In this document: one piece after another, positions 1 through 7,524 of the stretch | How positions within the stretch are numbered: position 1 is the stretch's first letter | Layout: each line of letters begins with the position of its first letter | Assembly: GCA_023447335.1 (NCBI GenBank) | Contig: JAEXOD010000220.1 | Span: 1 to 32,582, forward strand | Direction: 5' to 3' | Length of the DNA: 32,582 nt | Source: Bacteroidota bacterium | Lineage (GTDB): Bacteria; Bacteroidota; Ignavibacteria; Ignavibacteriales; Melioribacteraceae | Translations under genes and position numbers: made by a program | Notes under the pieces: generated by a model | What the model was told of the DNA's origin: nothing | The model's database searches: none | Seen by the model: only the letters and a program-made list of their open reading frames with translations

Positions 1-410
1 GCTTGTTGCATAGCCTCGTTAGCTTTTTCTCGTTCTCGTTTAATGCTTTTAAAAATAGAATCAATTTTTGCAACAACAATTTTAGGAGATGCAGTTTTAA
101 TTATATAGTCTTCAATAGATAAATTATATGCATCTAAAATGTCTTCTTCGTTGCCTTTCGCAGTTAAAAATACAAAAGGAATATCGGCAAGATCTGAATT
201 ATTTAGTAACATTTTTCGATATGCGAATCCGTCCACTTCGGGCATCATTATATCGCTGATAATTAAATCGGGTTTGTCTTCAAGTGTTTTTTTATATCCT
301 ACATTACCGTTTTCCGCATAGCTAACTTTATAACCGGCTTTTGTTAATATATAATTGAAAAGTTTAGCTATATTCGGTTCATCTTCTACAAGTAATATTT
401 TGTTTGGCAT
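1..410 (-). CDS. response regulator receiver protein, 3' end outside window
   Basis: The first 410 bases encode, on the minus strand, an N-terminal CheY-like receiver domain that runs off the left edge without a stop. The start ATG (408-410) opens MPNKILLVEDEPNIAK, with the acidic pair near residues 10-11 and the phosphoacceptor Asp in ISDIMMPEVDG. The usual Lys-Pro at the end of beta-5 is altered: the Lys is present but followed by TASP instead of directly by Pro. After the receiver a charged helix (SIKREREKANEA) begins, typical of a linker to an output domain that is not in the window. The gene lies 18 bases after the STAS gene and is probably co-transcribed with it. A PP2C-type phosphatase, a kinase or a GGDEF output are all possible; the STAS neighbour makes PP2C attractive, but that is inference. 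Confidence 0.85.
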   Translation of the reverse strand, partial: MPNKILLVEDEPNIAKLFNYILTKAGYKVSYAENGNVGYKKTLEDKPDLIISDIMMPEVDGFAYRKMLLNNSDLADIPFVFLTAKGNEEDILDAYNLSIEDYIIKTASPKIVVAKIDSIFKSIKREREKANEAMQQ

Positions 411-428
411 ATAATAAATCGGATTTAA

Positions 429-764
429 TTAAAAACTATTAATAGCGTCTTCTAAGTTGGAAAATGATTCAAAAACTCTGAACATTCTTGTCAATTCAAA
501 CATTGCTTTTACTGCAGGTTTAAAACCAACAAGTTTTAAATCACCTTGAACTTTAGCAACTTTTTTAAGGGAATTTACAATTACACCTAAAAATGTTGAA
601 TCAATAAATTCACATTCTGATAAATCGATTACAATTTTACGATATCCGGAAGCTATATGTTTAGCCAATTGCTCTTTTAATTGTTCGGCTTCCATTAGGG
701 TAGCTCTATCATAAATAACTCGCTCAACCAGCACATCGCCGTAAATTTCTTCTTTAATTCCCAT
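429..764 (-). CDS. STAS-domain protein, anti-sigma factor antagonist-like
   Basis: This 111-residue protein is a single STAS domain, the usual size of SpoIIAA/RsbV-type antagonists. These bind a serine-kinase anti-sigma factor and are switched off by phosphorylation of a conserved serine. The expected pattern is visible: a beta-strand IVIDLSECEFIDS followed by TFLGVIV, with candidate phosphosite Ser56 directly after Asp55. The residue that is usually Gly (DSTGLG) is Phe here. The gene follows the sigma-54 activator by 14 bases and precedes a receiver gene by 18 bases, so the four genes look like one transcription unit. No anti-sigma kinase (RsbW-like) is seen in the window. The family assignment is confident; the partner is unknown, and the domain could serve a non-sigma target, as several receiver-linked STAS proteins do. 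Confidence 0.88.
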   Translation of the reverse strand: MGIKEEIYGDVLVERVIYDRATLMEAEQLKEQLAKHIASGYRKIVIDLSECEFIDSTFLGVIVNSLKKVAKVQGDLKLVGFKPAVKAMFELTRMFRVFESFSNLEDAINSF

Positions 765-778
765 AATTTTCTCGTTTG

Positions 779-2161
779 TTATTTATTAATTTCAATTTCG
801 TATTTTTCCATCAACCTATAAAGAGTAGCTCTTCCCAATTTTAATCGGTTAGCCGCTTCAACTATATTCCCTTTGGTAACTCTTATAGCGTGTCTAATAG
901 ATTCTTCTTTCAAATTTTCAAAAGGAATTATTATGTCCGATTCAAACAAGCCACCTTTATTTAAAACGGAACTTACGTCAAAATCAGCTCCTTTAATATT
1001 GGGAGGTAATAAATCTTCTGTTAAATAGTCTCCCTCAGATAAAATGATACAACGTTCAATTGTATTTTCAAGTTCTCGAACATTACCGGGCCAAGAATAA
1101 TCATATAGTAATTTTAAGGTTTTTTTGTCAACACCTTTTATTTGTTTTTGATGTCTTTTATTAAATGTAGCAATAAAATAATTAACAAGAACAACGATAT
1201 CACCCTTTCTATCTCGAAGGGGATAGATAAAAATAGGGAAGCTATTAAGACGATAATACAAATCTTCTCTAAATGTTCTTTCTTTAACCATTTGGGCTAA
1301 ATCACGATTTGTTGCCGAAATTATTCGAACATCAGTCTTAATGATTTCGTTACCGCCGACCCGTTCAAATTCTTTCTGTTGGATAACTCGTAAAATTTTA
1401 GCTTGTAATGCCGGTTCCATTTCACCTATTTCATCTAAAAATAAAGTGCCTCCGGCAGCCATTTCGAATTTCCCAATTTTCTTTTGATAAGCACCGGTAA
1501 ACGACCCCTTTTCATGACCGAATAGTTCGCTTTCTAATAGTTCGCGAGGAATTGAAGCGCAATTCACAACTACAAAAGGTTCGTTTTTTCTCAATCCGTT
1601 GTAGTGTATTGCCCGGGCAATTAGTTCTTTTCCTGTTCCGCTTTCACCGTGTATCAGTACGGTAATATCGTTGTTTAGTACCTTGTTTACTAATTTAAAA
1701 ACATCCTGCATCCTTTTATCGGATGATACAATATTTTCAAAACTATATTCTTTAGTAAGATTATTTTCTAATTCTTTTACCTTTTTTATAAGGCTGTAGT
1801 TTTGAATCGCATTTTTTATTGCCGGTTCAAGTCTGCTTTTATCAATTGGTTTTGGAAAATAATCAAAAGCACCTTGGCGTATTGATTCCATAGCAACATC
1901 AATACTGCCTTGTGCCGAAAGGATAATTACAGGAATATCAGAGTTTTTTCTTTTGATGTTTTTTAAGATATCAATACCGCTTATATCCGGAAGCATAATA
2001 TCTAAGAGTACTAAATCAGGATGTTCATCATTAAATACTTTTAAAAATTCGGCTCCGTTATTAAAAGTCTTAACCGTTAATTCTGGTAAGTTTTTAACCC
2101 AATGAGTTAATAGTTTTAATATAGAAGGTTCATCGTCAACAATGTAAACCAATTTGTTCAA
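779..2161 (-). CDS. sigma-54-dependent response regulator, NtrC family
   Basis: This 460-residue activator has the full NtrC layout. Residues 1-120 are a receiver with Asp54 as phosphoacceptor and Lys104-Pro. Residues 145-385 are an AAA+ sigma-54 interaction domain with Walker A GESGTGKE (172-179), the sigma-54 contact loop as GSFTGA (219-224), Walker B TLFLDE (239-244), arginine finger region FRED (298-301) and WPGNVRE (357-363). Residues 420-455 are a Fis-type helix-turn-helix. The AAA+ core looks intact, so it should remodel sigma-54 polymerase after phosphorylation, most likely by the histidine kinase encoded immediately upstream (17-base gap). Translation starts at TTG: an AGGAG site lies 8 bases before it and no ATG is available nearby. 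Its target promoters are not identified. Confidence 0.95.
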   Translation of the reverse strand: MNKLVYIVDDEPSILKLLTHWVKNLPELTVKTFNNGAEFLKVFNDEHPDLVLLDIMLPDISGIDILKNIKRKNSDIPVIILSAQGSIDVAMESIRQGAFDYFPKPIDKSRLEPAIKNAIQNYSLIKKVKELENNLTKEYSFENIVSSDKRMQDVFKLVNKVLNNDITVLIHGESGTGKELIARAIHYNGLRKNEPFVVVNCASIPRELLESELFGHEKGSFTGAYQKKIGKFEMAAGGTLFLDEIGEMEPALQAKILRVIQQKEFERVGGNEIIKTDVRIISATNRDLAQMVKERTFREDLYYRLNSFPIFIYPLRDRKGDIVVLVNYFIATFNKRHQKQIKGVDKKTLKLLYDYSWPGNVRELENTIERCIILSEGDYLTEDLLPPNIKGADFDVSSVLNKGGLFESDIIIPFENLKEESIRHAIRVTKGNIVEAANRLKLGRATLYRLMEKYEIEINK

Positions 2162-2169
2162 AATTTTAT

Positions 2170-2174
2170 CTCCT
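2170..2174 (-). promoter_or_regulatory. Shine-Dalgarno site supporting a TTG start
   Basis: AGGAG on the minus strand ends 8 bases before the TTG at 2161-2159. It fixes the start of the sigma-54 activator at this non-canonical codon. Confidence 0.7.
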
Positions 2175-2178
2175 GCAC

Positions 2179-4131
2179 TTATTCTTTTGGCAATCGTACT
2201 ATAAAAGTCGTACCTTTATTAATTTCGCTTTCTACGCGTATTAATCCTTTATGTAAATCTATTATCTGTTTAACAACCGGTAATCCGAATCCTGCGCCGG
2301 GCAGAATATTCCCCGGACGTTCAATCTTACTAAATTTATGAAACAACTTAGGAATATCATCTCGTGAAATCCCAATACCCGTATCACTTATTATTACTTC
2401 AACTTCTTTTAAAAAATCCTGTACTATTATACTTACAAATCCATCGTTTTTTGTAAATTTTAATGCATTAGATAGTAAATTAAAAAACACTTTGTTAATT
2501 CTTTCTTTATCGCAATTAATTATTATCTCGGCATCCGGTATTTGTTTGTTAATCGTAATCCCTTTTTTCTGTGCAGTTTTATAAAGTGAGTCGTAAACAT
2601 CATAAATTATACTAACCAAATTGATTTTTTGTTTTTCTAAACTTTCGCCGCCGTTTTCTAATTTTGAAAAATCAAGTATATCATTAATCAATTTTGCTAA
2701 ACGTTTTCCTTCATCTAAAATAATTTTATTAAATTCAAATATCATATCGTTAGGTAAATCTCTGTCACTATCAATTGTTTCGGCAAAACCAACAATACTT
2801 GCCAAAGGTGTCCGAAACTCGTGCGATACATTGCTAATAAACTCATTTTTAAGTTTATTCAATTCTTCAAGTAGTGATATTTGATGTTTTGCTCTATCTT
2901 TTTCAATTGAAATTAATCTGTTTAATTCAAAGATTTTTGCGTTTAATTCTCTTAACTGTACTTCAGATTTTATTTTATCTGTTACATCTATTGCAACACC
3001 CATTAGACCAATTACGGAATCATTATGTTTAACAGCTTTTATATTAAACTCAAAATCCATGTTATTCTTGAAACGATCTAATAGTTTAGCTCCAAACACT
3101 ATTCGGTTTTCGGTCTCTAATGCTTTCTGAAAAGCAAGTACAGAATCAGATTTTGAACTTTCGGCGATAAATTCGAATAGGTGTTTGCCGATTAAATCCT
3201 CACGCACATAACCCAATGTAATTGCGCCATAATCATTAATAAAGTTAATATAACCGTTACTATTGAGGTAAAAAACAAGATTATCGCTTAATTCGCTTAA
3301 GCAGTTAGTAATAATTTCTGCTTTTTCCGCTTTTTGTTCTAAATTTTTTTCTTTAGTTATATTTTTAATAATCCCGGCAATAAGGCTGTTATTCTGGGTA
3401 TTAACTGCAAAATTTGAAATATATTTTTCAATACCTAAGTCTGATCTTAATTTAAACTCTTCGTAAGCAGTCCCGAATTCTGACAAATCTTTTTCAAATT
3501 CTAGTAACTTGTTTGAACTATTCTCATTAAGTTTTGAATATAAAAAATTGTTAGTAAATTCTCTATTAATATCGTTTTCCGGAATGTCAAATAATTTTGA
3601 TGACGAATTAAGGGAGAATCTAAAATCATATTTATTGTCTTTCTGAAGATATAAAACAATCTCTGAACGATTTAATAAATCTTTAATAGAATCCAGATAC
3701 TCCAAATCTTGGTTCTGAATATCCAAGTCTAAAGCAGTTATTTTAGCAACTATATAATCACTAAGAGCGTTTTCTAAATCATTTCTAGTTTCAATAAGGA
3801 ATTTTGTATTCTTGTAATGTTTTTTGCTAAAACCAAATAAATAAACTTTTACATTATTATTACGATAAATCTCTTTTATATGATATTGATTAAATTTATA
3901 AACAGAAAGAAATGTATTAAATAGTTCGTCATTATCAACAGCCGAAACATCTCCGTGTAGCTCTATAATAAATCTATCTATAAAGCCGGTAAACAGATTA
4001 GATTCCGAAATTCGTTTATTACCAACAGTATTTACCGTATAGTTATTGTCATGGAATACTATTAATGCACAAAAATCGAATTTTGCGGTTTTAATAAATA
4101 ATTTTAATATATTATCTGATTGTAGATTCAT
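2179..4131 (-). CDS. soluble PAS-domain sensor histidine kinase
   Basis: This protein of about 650 residues has no membrane segment and should sense a cytoplasmic signal. From the N-terminus there is a region resembling a GAF fold without clear motifs (about 1-130), a divergent PAS-like region (about 155-260), a clear PAS domain (about 276-386, LSDNLVFYLNSNGYINFIN to GVAIDVTDKIK), a coiled-coil linker, HisKA with H-box SNVSHEFRTPLAS (His437 counting from the ATG) and a HATPase domain with N-box NLLSNALKFT, G1 SDTGIGIS and G2 GAGFGLPVV. It is the first gene of the unit and is followed by the sigma-54 activator, its likely phosphorylation partner. An in-frame TTG lies 12 bases upstream at 4143; I chose the ATG because neither has a recognisable Shine-Dalgarno site. 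Confidence 0.93.
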   Translation of the reverse strand: MNLQSDNILKLFIKTAKFDFCALIVFHDNNYTVNTVGNKRISESNLFTGFIDRFIIELHGDVSAVDNDELFNTFLSVYKFNQYHIKEIYRNNNVKVYLFGFSKKHYKNTKFLIETRNDLENALSDYIVAKITALDLDIQNQDLEYLDSIKDLLNRSEIVLYLQKDNKYDFRFSLNSSSKLFDIPENDINREFTNNFLYSKLNENSSNKLLEFEKDLSEFGTAYEEFKLRSDLGIEKYISNFAVNTQNNSLIAGIIKNITKEKNLEQKAEKAEIITNCLSELSDNLVFYLNSNGYINFINDYGAITLGYVREDLIGKHLFEFIAESSKSDSVLAFQKALETENRIVFGAKLLDRFKNNMDFEFNIKAVKHNDSVIGLMGVAIDVTDKIKSEVQLRELNAKIFELNRLISIEKDRAKHQISLLEELNKLKNEFISNVSHEFRTPLASIVGFAETIDSDRDLPNDMIFEFNKIILDEGKRLAKLINDILDFSKLENGGESLEKQKINLVSIIYDVYDSLYKTAQKKGITINKQIPDAEIIINCDKERINKVFFNLLSNALKFTKNDGFVSIIVQDFLKEVEVIISDTGIGISRDDIPKLFHKFSKIERPGNILPGAGFGLPVVKQIIDLHKGLIRVESEINKGTTFIVRLPKE

Positions 4132-4197
4132 TAATTCATTCAAAAAAAACTAAATAGTAAGATACAACATTTTAAAATAAAATAACAAATAATATTT

Positions 4198-5352
4198 TTA
4201 AGCTTTAAATTTAGGTAATAATTTAATTGAGAAAAATACAATAAAAAATATTAAACATAAAATTGATGATATAAGCCAATAACCTGATTTTAAATTCCAA
4301 TCAACAAGTAAAGAACCAAAAACAGGTCCAATTAGTGTTCCGAGTCCGTACATCATAATGTAATAACTATTGGCAAAAGCAATATTTTTATATTCCACAT
4401 TATCAGCCGTATAGCTTAATCCGACAGTGTAAAAAGCAGGAATGATTCCACCCAAAATAAACAAAAGGATAATTAAAAACAAAAAGTTATGACTATAAAT
4501 CGGGAATAAAAATAATACAAAAAGAAAAAGCGAAATAATTAATATAACATTATATTTTGTATAAAAATCAGCTATTCTGCTAATTAGATAAAGTAAAAGA
4601 ATACCCCCTATAACGAAGGAAGCCAATAAATACGAAACCTCGTTTTGAGTAAAACTTAGTCGAAGAGCATACATCGGTACTGCAACTACAACTGAAGATT
4701 CAAATAAACCATAAATAAAAGCTGAAAAAATACCCAGTATAGGCATATTATTGAATGTGAATTTTTCATTGTTCTCGTTTTTTGAATTTCCGACATATAA
4801 ATTGTTAAATTTAATTTGTATAAATAGTGTTACAAAAAGCATTATAAAAGAACCTAAAATAAAAGGTACATAATCTGCAATTTCTACTGTCCAAATAAGC
4901 AAAGTACCGATAGCAATTCCGATGGAAAGTAAAGTTGCATATAATCCAATATTTTTACCTCTATTAGATTCGTTACTGCAATAATTAATTAATACTTCTG
5001 TTCCGATAAATACTAAAGTTCCCCCTATACCCATAATAACTTTAACAATAAAAAGAATAAACAAATTACGCCAAAAAACATGACCGGCGGCGCCTAACGA
5101 CCACAAAACCATTCCAAGCATTAGAACTCGTTTTAAATTATATTTATTGTAAAGTTTACCTGCAAAAGGTGAAAAAACAAAAATTGCGAAATAACCAATC
5201 ATAGTCACTATGCCGGTAATATAACCAGGTGTATTGTTCTTTTCTAGTAAAATAACCGCTACAGGGGTAACAAGACCGAAACCGATACCCGCAATAGCAA
5301 TTCCGAGCAAGGCAATTAGTAAATTATTCTTGGCAATGTCATTATTTAGCAT
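4198..5352 (-). CDS. major facilitator superfamily transporter
   Basis: This 384-residue protein is almost entirely hydrophobic, with about 12 predicted membrane segments, typical of drug/sugar-type MFS permeases. Early segments contain the family loop pattern between helices 2 and 3, seen as FAGKLYNKYNLKRVLMLG, a variant of the GxLaDrxGrkxxl motif. It should be an inner-membrane secondary transporter; the substrate cannot be read from the sequence. ATG is preceded by a weak GGA site. It is divergent from the U32 gene (84-base shared intergenic region) and ends 66 bases before the start of the kinase cluster, so it could be co-transcribed with that cluster although no promoter or terminator was recognised between them. 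Confidence 0.88.
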   Translation of the reverse strand: MLNNDIAKNNLLIALLGIAIAGIGFGLVTPVAVILLEKNNTPGYITGIVTMIGYFAIFVFSPFAGKLYNKYNLKRVLMLGMVLWSLGAAGHVFWRNLFILFIVKVIMGIGGTLVFIGTEVLINYCSNESNRGKNIGLYATLLSIGIAIGTLLIWTVEIADYVPFILGSFIMLFVTLFIQIKFNNLYVGNSKNENNEKFTFNNMPILGIFSAFIYGLFESSVVVAVPMYALRLSFTQNEVSYLLASFVIGGILLLYLISRIADFYTKYNVILIISLFLFVLFLFPIYSHNFLFLIILLFILGGIIPAFYTVGLSYTADNVEYKNIAFANSYYIMMYGLGTLIGPVFGSLLVDWNLKSGYWLISSILCLIFFIVFFSIKLLPKFKA

Positions 5353-5436
5353 AAAATATCCGATTTTACGGGTGGGAAATATTTTTATAAAATTTATAAT
5401 TAATTATATTTAAAATGTAAATAAATAAAATTAGAT

Positions 5437-6645
5437 ATGAAACAGAAAAAACCTGAATTATTAGCACCGGTAGGTAATAAAGAAATGCTTATTGCCGCAG
5501 TATCAAGCGGGGCAAACGCAGTTTATTTTGGTTTAGATAAACTTAATATGAGAGCAAAAGCTAAAAACTTTACTTTAGAAAATTTGTCTGATACGGTAAA
5601 CTATTGCAAACAAAATAATGTTGATACCCATTTAACATTAAATAGTATTGTTTTTAACAACGAATTGGAACAGTTAGAAGAAATTTTACCGGAAGTAAAA
5701 AAAGCCGGTGTTGATTTAGTAATTTGTTGGGACTATGCCGTAATTAACAAATGTATTAAATATGATATCCCTTTTTGTATAAGTACTCAAGCTTCAATTT
5801 CAAATTCGGAATCTGCTCGATTTTATAAAAATTTAGGTGCAAAACGAATTGTATTGGCAAGGGAATGCACTTTAGATATGATAAAAGAAATTAAAGAAGA
5901 AGTTGATATTGAAATTGAAACTTTTATTCACGGAGCTATGTGCGTTGCCGTTAGCGGAAGATGTTTTATGAGTCATCATGTGTTTAATAAAAGTGCTAAT
6001 AGAGGGGAATGCGTTCAACCTTGCAGAAGAAATTACAACATAACAGATAATGACCAGGGATTTAGTTTTGAGCTTGGGAATGATTATGTTATGTCTCCAA
6101 AAGATATATGCACAATTGATTTTGTTGATTTATTGATTGATGCAAAAATTGATGCTTTTAAAATTGAGGGAAGAAAAAGAAGTCCCGAATATATTACTAA
6201 AGTAGTTACGGTATATCGTAAGGCAATAGATGATTATTTTGAAAATTCATATTCGGTTGATAAAAAAATAGAATACAAAAATGAATTAAACAAAGTATAT
6301 AATCGCGGATTTTCAAACGGATTTTATTTAGGATTGCCGAATGCTGATGATTTTGCAACAACATACGGAAGTACTGCGACAACTAGGAAAGAATATATCG
6401 GCAAAGTTATAAACTTTTTTAAGAAAACAAACGTAATTCATGCTCATATTGAAGCAGGCAGTTTAAAAGTTGGGGACAATATTTATATAAGCGGAGAAAC
6501 TACGGGAATTATTGAAATGAAAGTAGAATCATTGCTTATGGACGGATTAAGTTTAACTGAAGTAAAACAAGGAGATAAACCCACATTTGTTTCTTCGGAA
6601 GTAGTTAGAGAAAGAGATAAGATATATAAAATTGTGGAGAAATGA
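5437..6645 (+). CDS. peptidase U32 family protein, TrhP/RlhA-like RNA hydroxylase
   Basis: This 402-residue protein has the U32 signature: start KPELLAPVGN, the segment ETFIHGAMC, SGRCFMSHH, then NRGECVQPCRR, KDI, and KIEGRKRSPEY. Four cysteines (Cys169, 176, 192, 196) sit where this family holds an iron-sulfur cluster. Although named collagenase-like peptidases, characterised bacterial U32 proteins act in prephenate-dependent hydroxylation of RNA (TrhP/YegQ on tRNA U34, RlhA on 23S rRNA) or in ubiquinone hydroxylation (UbiU/UbiV). The continuous similarity I recall to YegQ, including the C-terminal beta domain beginning EYIGKV, favours an RNA-hydroxylase role, but tRNA versus rRNA cannot be decided here. 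It is somewhat shorter than the roughly 450-residue E. coli protein. Confidence 0.88.
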   Translation: MKQKKPELLAPVGNKEMLIAAVSSGANAVYFGLDKLNMRAKAKNFTLENLSDTVNYCKQNNVDTHLTLNSIVFNNELEQLEEILPEVKKAGVDLVICWDYAVINKCIKYDIPFCISTQASISNSESARFYKNLGAKRIVLARECTLDMIKEIKEEVDIEIETFIHGAMCVAVSGRCFMSHHVFNKSANRGECVQPCRRNYNITDNDQGFSFELGNDYVMSPKDICTIDFVDLLIDAKIDAFKIEGRKRSPEYITKVVTVYRKAIDDYFENSYSVDKKIEYKNELNKVYNRGFSNGFYLGLPNADDFATTYGSTATTRKEYIGKVINFFKKTNVIHAHIEAGSLKVGDNIYISGETTGIIEMKVESLLMDGLSLTEVKQGDKPTFVSSEVVRERDKIYKIVEK

Positions 6646-6658
6646 TTGCTCCACAATT
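6630..6658 (+). terminator. hairpin overlapping the U32 stop codon
   Basis: AATTGTGGAG (6630-6639) pairs with CTCCACAATT (6649-6658), a perfect 10-base-pair stem with a 9-base loop that contains the TGA stop. The following CTTTATAAATTTATT is only weakly U-rich. It separates two convergent genes, so a terminator role is likely but not strong. Confidence 0.5.
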
Positions 6659-6687
6659 CTTTATAAATTTATTAACTGAACTCTTAC

Positions 6688-7032
6688 CTAAACAGAAAAC
6701 TCTTTTTGAAAATAATCAATTAAGCTATTATAATCGTCTATTGATAATTTAGATAAATGAGTTATTATGGGATGATTTTCAAATTTTAAACGTAAAAAAT
6801 CTTGCTTTGCCTCTTCAAAAAACGAATCGGAATTAACTAGATAATTTTTCCCTTCAGCTTTAATACTTTCGAGAGTGTCGTTATTTTCGTATATAGACGC
6901 CCAAAAATATAAAATCATTAATCCAACCTTCAAAGTTGCATCTTGACTTGAAGCTTTTGTTTGGTTAATTAATTGGAATACTGCTTCTTTGTAGAAATTT
7001 TTAACGTAGTTTAGATGTCCGTTTTCACTCAT
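6688..7032 (-). CDS. hypothetical protein
   Basis: This 114-residue protein is not recognised. It appears mostly helical and soluble, with no signal peptide, cysteine or clear catalytic motif. The centre (VGLMILYFWASIYENN) is mildly hydrophobic, and the C-terminal half is acidic with repeated Leu/Phe spacing compatible with a small helical bundle. The start is supported by GGGAG five bases before the ATG. It follows a conspicuous hairpin with a U tract (7081-7172) and a GTAAATTTA box at 7063-7055, so it probably has its own promoter or is controlled by read-through of that hairpin. It lies two genes downstream of the giant sensor kinase. No function is proposed. Confidence 0.72.
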   Translation of the reverse strand: MSENGHLNYVKNFYKEAVFQLINQTKASSQDATLKVGLMILYFWASIYENNDTLESIKAEGKNYLVNSDSFFEEAKQDFLRLKFENHPIITHLSKLSIDDYNSLIDYFQKEFSV

Positions 7033-7054
7033 AAGAACTCCCGATTTATTTTCT

Positions 7055-7063
7055 TAAATTTAC
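7055..7063 (-). promoter_or_regulatory. possible -7/-10-type promoter box
   Basis: GTAAATTTA on the minus strand lies 22 bases before the ATG of the 114-residue gene. It resembles the TAnnTTTG element of Bacteroidota promoters and recurs upstream of several other genes in the window. No -33 element was identified. Confidence 0.3.
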
Positions 7064-7080
7064 TAATTATTTTGTGTAAA

Positions 7081-7172
7081 TACAAAATAAAAAACCGAAA
7101 ACCGCCTTAGGGAGTTCTGTATTAAAAAACATGCGACTACCGTATCGCAGAAGGGGTCCGGCGGTTTTCGGT
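7081..7172 (-). ncRNA. structured element: long-looped hairpin with terminator-like U tract
   Basis: On the minus strand ACCGAAAACCGCC (7172-7160) and GGCGGTTTTCGGT (7106-7094) are perfectly complementary over 13 bases and enclose a 53-base loop. The right arm runs straight into a T-rich tract (7093-7084, TTTTTATTTT), as in an intrinsic terminator, but the loop is far longer than usual. It can fold further: TGCGA (7149-7145) with TCGCA (7136-7132), and alternatively TTCTG with CAGAA. The G+C-rich arms stand out from the AT-rich surroundings. It begins 12 bases after the stop of the 82-residue gene and ends about 50 bases before the next start. It may be a terminator for the first gene, an attenuator or riboswitch-like leader for the second, or a small RNA. 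I match it to no known family. Confidence 0.55.
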
Positions 7173-7184
7173 ACTAGGGGGTAA

Positions 7185-7433
7185 TTATGATTGATATACT
7201 AGTTTGCGAATTGTATCATGTTGCAGATATGGGTATTCGTTTCTAATATATTCTATTGCGTCTCCGGTGCTAATTTTATTAGACCGAAGTTCATGAAATT
7301 TCTTCTTTATTAAATAATTACGGACGTTGTTTTCGTTAATTAAGCCTTTTTCGGTAAGTAACAAATAAACTTCGTCGCTAACCAAATCCGCGATGGGATT
7401 TTTTGACTTGTTATTTTCGGCTGCGGTTGTCAT
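7185..7433 (-). CDS. small hypothetical protein
   Basis: This 82-residue protein is not recognised. After a polar, probably flexible N-terminus (about 12 residues) it is helical and basic. The segment around residues 27-60 (LTEKGLINENNVRNYLIKKKFHELRS) alternates helices and turns in a way compatible with a small DNA-binding or adaptor fold, but no defined helix-turn-helix motif can be claimed. GGAG six bases before the ATG supports the start. It lies 91 bases downstream of the giant kinase on the same strand, behind an 8-base-pair inverted repeat, and ends at the 7081-7172 hairpin. It might be a partner or output of the kinase; that rests on position only. Confidence 0.72.
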   Translation of the reverse strand: MTTAAENNKSKNPIADLVSDEVYLLLTEKGLINENNVRNYLIKKKFHELRSNKISTGDAIEYIRNEYPYLQHDTIRKLVYQS

Positions 7434-7457
7434 TTGTAGCTCCGTTTAAAATTTACG

Positions 7458-7484
7458 AATTTGTTGAAATAATAATAACAAATT
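7458..7484. repeat. inverted repeat in the promoter region of the 82-residue gene
   Basis: AATTTGTT (7458-7465) and AACAAATT (7477-7484) form a perfect 8-base inverted repeat with an 11-base spacer. It lies just upstream of a GTAAATTTT box (minus, 7456-7448), the position expected for an operator, although an AT-rich repeat of this size can arise by chance. Confidence 0.3.
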
Positions 7485-7524
7485 GAAAAATTTTACACAA
7501 CTACATGATTATGCGGTTTTTTAA

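Noticed and set aside
2621..2884. Plus-strand reading frames opposite the large minus-strand kinases
   Set aside because: These are antisense frames of well-supported kinase genes; they show no family motifs or ribosome sites.
6646..6687. Additional gene or RNA between the U32 gene and the convergent 114-residue gene
   Set aside because: The 42-base space is fully explained by the hairpin spanning the stop codon and its tail.
7094..7172. Integron attC-like site
   Set aside because: The long imperfect fold is reminiscent, but the ends lack the RYYYAAC/GTTRRRY core pair, and there is no integrase or cassette array.
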